Positions 59,509 to 64,000 of a stretch of DNA of 64,000 bases are shown here, piece after piece (within the stretch, counting starts at the first letter, position 1; each line of letters opens with the position of its first letter). Made by a program: the position numbers and the translations under genes. The stretch covers positions 568,833 to 632,832 of the forward strand of contig NZ_KB890762.1 in the NCBI RefSeq assembly GCF_000373265.1. Direction: 5' to 3'. The notes below the pieces were generated by a model. That model made no database searches, was not told where the DNA came from, and saw nothing but the letters and a program-made list of their open reading frames with translations. This DNA comes from Pontibacter roseus DSM 17521. GTDB lineage: Bacteria > Bacteroidota > Bacteroidia > Cytophagales > Hymenobacteraceae.

Positions 59509-60867
59509 TTATTTCACAAAGAGCTCACGGCTCTGTATCATGCGATAGATGGTGGACTTGCCTATACCTAGCTTATCGGCCACCAGCAGCACATTGTAGT
59601 CATACCTGTCGAGGAAGCGCTGGATGATGGCCGTGGTATAGTCCTTCAGACTCCGCTCTTCCGCCAGAAAATCTCTGTCGGTGTGGCTGGCTGAGAAATT
59701 GATTTCGTGCTCTTGCACAACGTCTTCGTCCGCCAGCACGACGGCCAGTTCTACCAGTGCCTTCAGTTCGCGCACGTTGCCGGGGAAAGGGTAGGAGAGT
59801 AGCTTCTGCTGAGCAGCCGGCGAGAGCGATTTCCTGCCCATCCCATTTTCCTTCGCGAATGCGTCCATGAAGTACTTGGCTAGCACTAGTATGTCGCTGC
59901 CACGTTCGCGGAGGGGCGGCAGTTGAATGGGAAGTCCAAGCAGGCGGTAGTACAAGTCTTCGCGAAAGGTGCCTTTTTTGACCTCCTCTGCCAGATTTTT
60001 GTGGGTAGCCACAATGATGCGCACATCCACAGGCACCACGCTGTTGCCGCCCACGCGGGTGATTTCTTTCTCCTGCAGCACCCGAAGCAGTTTGGCCTGC
60101 AGGCTGATGTCCAGTTCGCCTATCTCATCCAGGAAAATGGTGCCCTTGCTGGCCTCTTCAAACCTGCCCAGCCGTCTGGACAACGCGCCAGTAAAAGCGC
60201 CTTTCTCATGGCCGAACAGTTCGCTTTCTATTAATTCTCGAGGTATAGCGGCCACGTTGACCGCCACGTAAGGCTGTTTCTTGCGGGTGCTGTTGTAATG
60301 GATGGCCTTGGCTACAAGCTCCTTACCGGTACCAGTCTCGCCGTGTATCGAGACGGTGATGTTGGTTTTGGTAGCCTTATCCATGAGCGAAAATACCTTG
60401 CGTATGGCTTCACTATTGCCGATGATGACTTTGCTGAAATCGTATTTCTGACCGATTTCTTCCTTGAGCTGGCTGATTTCCTCGCGCAGCGACACGTTCT
60501 CACGAATCTTGTTGATGGTGTTCCAGAGCCGCTCCGGGGTGTCTTCGTCTTTGACAATGTAGTCGTAGGCGCCTTGCTTAAGCAGGTCTACGGCAGTGGC
60601 GACGTCTTCCTGGCCAGAAATCACCACCACCTGCACGTCCGGGTTCTGCTCCCTTATTTTCTTGAGCACCTCCGCGCCGTTTTTGTCGGGGAGGGAATAG
60701 TCCAGCGTCACGACATTGGGGCTCTGGTACAGGTTGGAAAGGCACTCGTTGGCAGAATGGAATTTCCTGATTTCGTAATCCGGATTGAGGGACAGATGAT
60801 ACTCCAGCAACTCGCTGTACCACACGTCGTCATCCAGTATGAATATCTTAAAAGAGTCGTTTGTCAT
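59509..60867 (-). CDS. sigma-54-dependent response regulator (NtrC type)
   Basis: Response regulator of 452 residues: receiver (1-125; Asp12-14 pocket, phospho-acceptor Asp56 in VTLDYSLPD), AAA+ sigma-54 interaction domain (about 145-370) with Walker A GETGTGKE, GAFTGA loop and Walker B FLDEIGEL, and a C-terminal Fis-type helix-turn-helix (about 410-450, LGIGKSTIYRMIQ). It would activate sigma-54 promoters when phosphorylated. It lies upstream of the hybrid kinase in the same direction with a 147-bp gap, so a functional pair is likely but not certain. ATG at 60865-60867. Confidence 0.92.
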   Translation of the reverse strand: MTNDSFKIFILDDDVWYSELLEYHLSLNPDYEIRKFHSANECLSNLYQSPNVVTLDYSLPDKNGAEVLKKIREQNPDVQVVVISGQEDVATAVDLLKQGAYDYIVKDEDTPERLWNTINKIRENVSLREEISQLKEEIGQKYDFSKVIIGNSEAIRKVFSLMDKATKTNITVSIHGETGTGKELVAKAIHYNSTRKKQPYVAVNVAAIPRELIESELFGHEKGAFTGALSRRLGRFEEASKGTIFLDEIGELDISLQAKLLRVLQEKEITRVGGNSVVPVDVRIIVATHKNLAEEVKKGTFREDLYYRLLGLPIQLPPLRERGSDILVLAKYFMDAFAKENGMGRKSLSPAAQQKLLSYPFPGNVRELKALVELAVVLADEDVVQEHEINFSASHTDRDFLAEERSLKDYTTAIIQRFLDRYDYNVLLVADKLGIGKSTIYRMIQSRELFVK

Positions 60868-61256
60868 CTAGCCAGTTGGAGTTTCCTTGCAAGCATCAAA
60901 TATAACAGGATTGTCGTACCTTCTGAACAGTTTGGCCGGCTAAATTGGTTTACCCTGAAACAGGTATGGCCAATTCGAAGGAACCTATACCTGAAGCCGC
61001 AGCATGAAGTCTTTAATCAGAGCACCATGCATGAGAAAACAACAGGGGATGGTAAAAGTAGAGAAGTTCTAAAAGCGGGCACTCGCTTTATTCTATACCT
61101 GCCGCTCAGGCTTTGATAGCCACTCCAAAAAGACCAAAGCTGCTTAATGAAAACTGGAAGAAAAAGAAGAGCCTCTCGTTTGGCTTAACAAATGAGAGGC
61201 TCTTCAGGAAAGCAATACAGGTATAGTGAGGCTACAGCCCTAGAACTGAATACGCA
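60868..61256. other. 389-bp intergenic region
   Basis: Upstream of the NtrC-type gene and downstream of the DUF1206 gene. It holds the DUF1206 terminator (61167-61204), three CAGGTATAG/CTATACCTG words (60985-60993, 61093-61101, 61218-61226) and a weak inverted repeat AAAGCG/CGCTTT near 61072-61089. No ORF or RNA gene is supported. Confidence 0.6.
61167..61204 (-). terminator. terminator of the DUF1206 gene
   Basis: Sixteen-base stem with one G-T pair (61167-61182 with 61189-61204), six-base loop, followed leftward by CTTTTTCTTCC. It is 53 bp after the stop at 61257. Confidence 0.88.
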
Positions 61257-62096
61257 TCAATTGGCATTGATGACTTCGCACTTGGCCCGCACGAACATGA
61301 ACACGCCGTAGCAAATCAGCCCCAAGGCCACAGCCCCTAGCAGGAAGGATCCATAGGAGCTATTCTCCAAGAATTGGAAAGCACTTGCGCTGCCACCCGC
61401 TTCCTGCGAGTCCGATTCCAGAGCGGCTTTGAGCAGCAGGTAGCCGATAATCAGCCAGACGACTCCACGGGCTGCATACCCCACCTTTCCGGCGCGAATA
61501 AGCGTTTGCTGGAGTTCTGGCTGTAGCCTTGAGGCCTGCACCTTTTTCATGTATTTGCCGGAGAACGCCCTGTAGAACTGGTAAATGCCCACAGCCATGG
61601 TGCCCACGGCTACCGCGCCCAGCAGCCACTGCCCGAAAGGCTGGGAAAGAAGCTCCTGGGCCATCGTCTGACGTGAGTCTCCGTTGCCTCCGCCGCCATT
61701 GCCCATTACGAGCTTTGCCGCGTAAAATGCCAGCGCACCATACACTAGGCCACTGAACAGATATCCGATTCGCCTTCCGATGCCTTTGGCGTCATCGCCT
61801 TTGTCTTCAGTGTCCTTGATGGCTTGGATAATGCGCCACACGGCATAACAGAGCATGCCGAGCGCCACCAAAGCCAATATGACCTTGCCGTAAGGCTGCT
61901 CCAGCAGGAACTGGAAAACGCCAGTCTTCCCGGAGTCCTGCGTGGACTTGCCGCCAATCTCGAAGGCTGCCATAAAGGCGAGCGCCCCCACCAGGCAGTA
62001 CACAATGCCTTTGGCGATGAGGCCCACACGGGCAAAACGCACCACCCATTCCGGGCGGGGTGAAGGTATATGCGAAGAAACAGTAGATATATCCAT
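61257..62096 (-). CDS. DUF1206 membrane protein
   Basis: Membrane protein of 279 residues with three internal repeats of a two-helix unit, the DUF1206 pattern. The units begin FARVGLIAKGIVYCLVGALAF, GIGRRIGYLFSGLVYGALAFY and AGKVGYAARGVVWLIIGYLLL. The function is unknown. The first ATG in the frame (62123) would give nine extra residues; I use the ATG at 62094-62096 (MDISTVSSH). It is 58 bp downstream of the acetyl-CoA hydrolase gene, possibly on one transcript. Confidence 0.85.
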   Translation of the reverse strand: MDISTVSSHIPSPRPEWVVRFARVGLIAKGIVYCLVGALAFMAAFEIGGKSTQDSGKTGVFQFLLEQPYGKVILALVALGMLCYAVWRIIQAIKDTEDKGDDAKGIGRRIGYLFSGLVYGALAFYAAKLVMGNGGGGNGDSRQTMAQELLSQPFGQWLLGAVAVGTMAVGIYQFYRAFSGKYMKKVQASRLQPELQQTLIRAGKVGYAARGVVWLIIGYLLLKAALESDSQEAGGSASAFQFLENSSYGSFLLGAVALGLICYGVFMFVRAKCEVINAN

Positions 62097-62153
62097 AGGA
62101 GTGAGTTTGTTTCTCCCATACACGCAAAAAAACCCGCAAGGTTATGGCACTTC

Positions 62154-63443
62154 CTATATAGTCTTAAAACGTTTGAAAGCCTCCTCCTCCAGTCGTTCGC
62201 GGTGGTCTGGGTGGGCAATCTCAATCAAGGCCTTAGCTCGCTGCCGCAGGTTTTTGCCATAGAGATAAGCCACGCCATACTCCGTCACTACATAATGCAC
62301 GTGTGCCCGTGTGGTCACCACGCCGGCACCCTGGTTGATGTACGGCGTGATGCGTGAAATGCCTTTGGCGGTGACAGAAGGCAGCGCGATGATGGGTTTG
62401 CCACCTTTAGAGAGAGCGGCTCCCCGTATGAAATCCATCTGACCACCTATACCTGAGAACTGATACGTTCCGATGGAATCGGACACCACCTGGCCTGTCA
62501 GGTCGATTTCGATGGCGCTGTTGATGGCTGTCACCTTCGGGTTGGAGCGGATGACGGTCACATCGTTCACATAATCTGAGCTGAGCATGGTGATGAGCGG
62601 GTTATCATCCACAAAGTCATACAACTCCCGGTTCCCCACAATAAAGCCTGTCGCGATGCGCCCCTTGTGTTTCGTCTTGAATTCGTTCGTGATTACGCCT
62701 TGCTTCACCAACGGAAGTATGCCATTTGAGAACATCTCGGTATGGATGCCAAGTCCTTTGTGGTTAGTGAGGCTCTTGAGCGTGGCATCCGGTATGCCGC
62801 CTATACCCATCTGCAGCGTGGCGCCGTCTTCCACCATCTCCGCGATGTAACGCCCTATCCGCTCTTCCGTCTCAGAGATTTTGAGGCTGTAATCTACCAC
62901 GGGCAGCGCTTCGTCCACCTCCACCAAGGCATTAAAACGCCGGGTATGGATGAGGGCATCGCCGTGGGTGCGGGGCATTTGCGGGTTCACCTGCGCGATG
63001 ACATGCTTAGCGCTGATAACGGCCTCGCGGGCAATGTCCACTGACACGCCGAGGGAGCAGAAGCCGTGCTTGTCAGGTGGCGACACGTGTACGATGGCGA
63101 CATCCAGCGGCATGATGCCGGAGCGGAACAGGTTGGGGATTTCGCTCAGGAAGATGGGCACGTAGTCGCCGCGGCCGCTGTTCACGGCTTCGCGCACGTT
63201 GGCCGACACAAAGAGGGAGTTGATGTAAAAGGCGTCGCTGCATCTTTCCTCAGCACAGGGCATGTCGCCGAAGGTGGAAATGCTCACCAGTTCCACATTC
63301 CGCAGCTCATCGGCCCGTTCCGCCAACTTGCGCACCAGGTACTGGGGCGTGGCAGCACTTCCGTGTATAAACAAGCGGTCGCCTGACTTGATGGCCGAAA
63401 GGGCTTCCTCAGCAGAGGTATAGGGGAGGTGTGGATGGTTCAT
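62154..63443 (-). CDS. acetyl-CoA hydrolase/transferase family protein
   Basis: CoA-transferase of 429 residues in the Ach1/4-hydroxybutyrate-CoA transferase group. Visible are VSPPDKHGFCSLGVSVD (about 123-139), ATLQMGIGGIPDATLKSL (about 210-227) and the catalytic Glu in GIHTEMFSNG (about 240). The C-terminal VTEYGVAYLYGKNLRQRA is the standard ending. It probably moves CoA between acetyl-CoA and other carboxylates such as succinate or butyrate; hydrolysis is usually a side reaction. ATG at 63441-63443. Confidence 0.9.
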   Translation of the reverse strand: MNHPHLPYTSAEEALSAIKSGDRLFIHGSAATPQYLVRKLAERADELRNVELVSISTFGDMPCAEERCSDAFYINSLFVSANVREAVNSGRGDYVPIFLSEIPNLFRSGIMPLDVAIVHVSPPDKHGFCSLGVSVDIAREAVISAKHVIAQVNPQMPRTHGDALIHTRRFNALVEVDEALPVVDYSLKISETEERIGRYIAEMVEDGATLQMGIGGIPDATLKSLTNHKGLGIHTEMFSNGILPLVKQGVITNEFKTKHKGRIATGFIVGNRELYDFVDDNPLITMLSSDYVNDVTVIRSNPKVTAINSAIEIDLTGQVVSDSIGTYQFSGIGGQMDFIRGAALSKGGKPIIALPSVTAKGISRITPYINQGAGVVTTRAHVHYVVTEYGVAYLYGKNLRQRAKALIEIAHPDHRERLEEEAFKRFKTI

Positions 63444-63563
63444 ATGTAAATCTCTTTATGGTTCAGGACTAGGTATAGCTAAGGGGTACGGAGCCAGCAC
63501 GCTTCGGTTATGGTGCGGCACAGGCTCAGGCCCCGGCTGAAAATTTATTCGGCAAAGGATATA

Positions 63564-63571
63564 TAAATTTG
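63564..63571 (+). promoter_or_regulatory. candidate -7 box for the DUF4136 gene
   Basis: TAAATTTG fits TAnnTTTG, 49 bp before the ATG at 63620. A second A/T-rich GATATTTG lies at 63585-63592 and could be the true element. Confidence 0.4.
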
Positions 63572-63619
63572 ATTCGGAAGCGATGATATTTGTCACTGTT
63601 ACCAGCACAACCCCTCAAA

Positions 63620-64000
63620 ATGAAGCAAACTGTACAGAAAACGACTCCCCTCAGGCTATTCAAGTGGCTACCTGCGCTGCTCATCAGTGTACTTTTCAGC
63701 TCCTGCGTGACTACCTCCGTCGTAGAGCGCACCAATACTATTATGTCGCCGGACAAGTCCCTGAGCAAACAGCGCACATACAGCTGGTACCAGCCCAAAC
63801 CCACTGCCCCGGCTACCTACGGCAAAGACTACAGCCCGGAATTGCACCAACACCTGACAAAGGCCATTGAGGCGGAACTGGCTGAGAAAGGGTACCGCAA
63901 AACCAGTGTCAACCCCGACCTGCTGCTGGCATACGACGTGAGTGTTTCGGTTCCGGTTGAAAAGGATGTGCCCGAGCTGTATGGCAACGGGTTTGGGTAT
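63620..64000 (+). CDS. DUF4136 lipoprotein (3' end beyond right edge)
   Basis: Lipoprotein with signal peptide and lipobox SVLFSSC (Cys about 25) followed by a DUF4136-like domain. The domain has RTYSWYQP (about 53-60), then a helical region and LLLAYDVSVSVPVE. The frame stays open for 127 codons to the window edge, so the C-terminus is missing. DUF4136 proteins are envelope lipoproteins of unknown function common in Bacteroidota. ATG at 63620. Confidence 0.75.
   Translation, partial: MKQTVQKTTPLRLFKWLPALLISVLFSSCVTTSVVERTNTIMSPDKSLSKQRTYSWYQPKPTAPATYGKDYSPELHQHLTKAIEAELAEKGYRKTSVNPDLLLAYDVSVSVPVEKDVPELYGNGFGY

Noticed and set aside
60298..61116. Plus-strand ORF of 272 codons
   Set aside because: Mostly antisense to the NtrC-type gene; the remainder runs through intergenic DNA without coding character.
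1..64000. tRNA, rRNA, CRISPR, IS element or prophage
   Set aside because: No cloverleaf sequence, no spaced direct-repeat array, no transposase or integrase gene, and no phage structural gene was found in the gaps or reading frames.

Overview
The window looks like a chromosomal segment of a Bacteroidota bacterium, most likely order Cytophagales and close to Pontibacter/Hymenobacter. I infer this from several things: promoter elements of the Bacteroidota type (TAnnTTTG -7 box), lipoproteins with a Ser/Ala-Cys lipobox, a fused ccoNO cytochrome oxidase gene, an S46 dipeptidyl-peptidase, a DUF3127 protein and the Bacteroidota style of AddAB nuclease. Gene density is high. I see no rRNA, tRNA, CRISPR array, insertion sequence or prophage.

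Left part (1-16.9 kb): a metallophosphoesterase cut by the left edge, a FUSC-type transporter, a TonB-like protein, and an AddB-like/AddA-like recombination nuclease pair separated by three small genes. A large DEAD-box RNA helicase with a long leader follows, then a four-helix-bundle stress protein, an HI0933-type flavoprotein, a YeeZ-like SDR protein and a small membrane protein. Middle part (17-38 kb): a CrtI/CrtISO-like oxidoreductase; a lipoprotein DRGH nuclease facing a gene for its NuiA-type inhibitor; a DECR1-like 2,4-dienoyl-CoA reductase; a gluconokinase/6-phosphogluconate dehydrogenase fusion; a DPP11-like S46 peptidase; PIN-PhoH; an AlbA_2 protein; DUF3127 with an SSB-like tail; isoaspartyl peptidase facing cyanophycinase; a YciE/DUF892 protein; an M1 aminopeptidase; an L,D-transpeptidase and an azurin-like lipoprotein that has lost its copper ligands.

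Right part (38-64 kb): a coherent micro-oxic respiration locus. It contains a Crp/Fnr regulator, ccoI, ccoS, fused ccoNO, ccoQ, a ccoP with an extra N-terminal cytochrome c domain, ccoG, fixH, a TauE/SafE membrane protein, a universal stress protein with a Cys-rich tail and a stand-alone cyclic-nucleotide-binding domain. Four promoters in this locus (ccoI, ccoNO, ccoG, usp) carry a TGA-N6-TCA dyad exactly 23 bp upstream of the -7 box. Two of them share an identical 47-bp block, so I infer one Fnr-type regulon. Then come DUF2254, a K+ channel with a zinc ribbon, a divergent alanine racemase with an M20 amidohydrolase, a six-PAS hybrid histidine kinase, an NtrC-type regulator, DUF1206, an acetyl-CoA hydrolase/transferase and a DUF4136 lipoprotein cut by the right edge.

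Over the whole window, in genes and between them, the word CAGGTATAGC (core GGTATA/TATACC) recurs far more often than base composition would predict. It also occurs as inverted pairs between genes. This and the Fnr-type promoter set are the two least expected signals.
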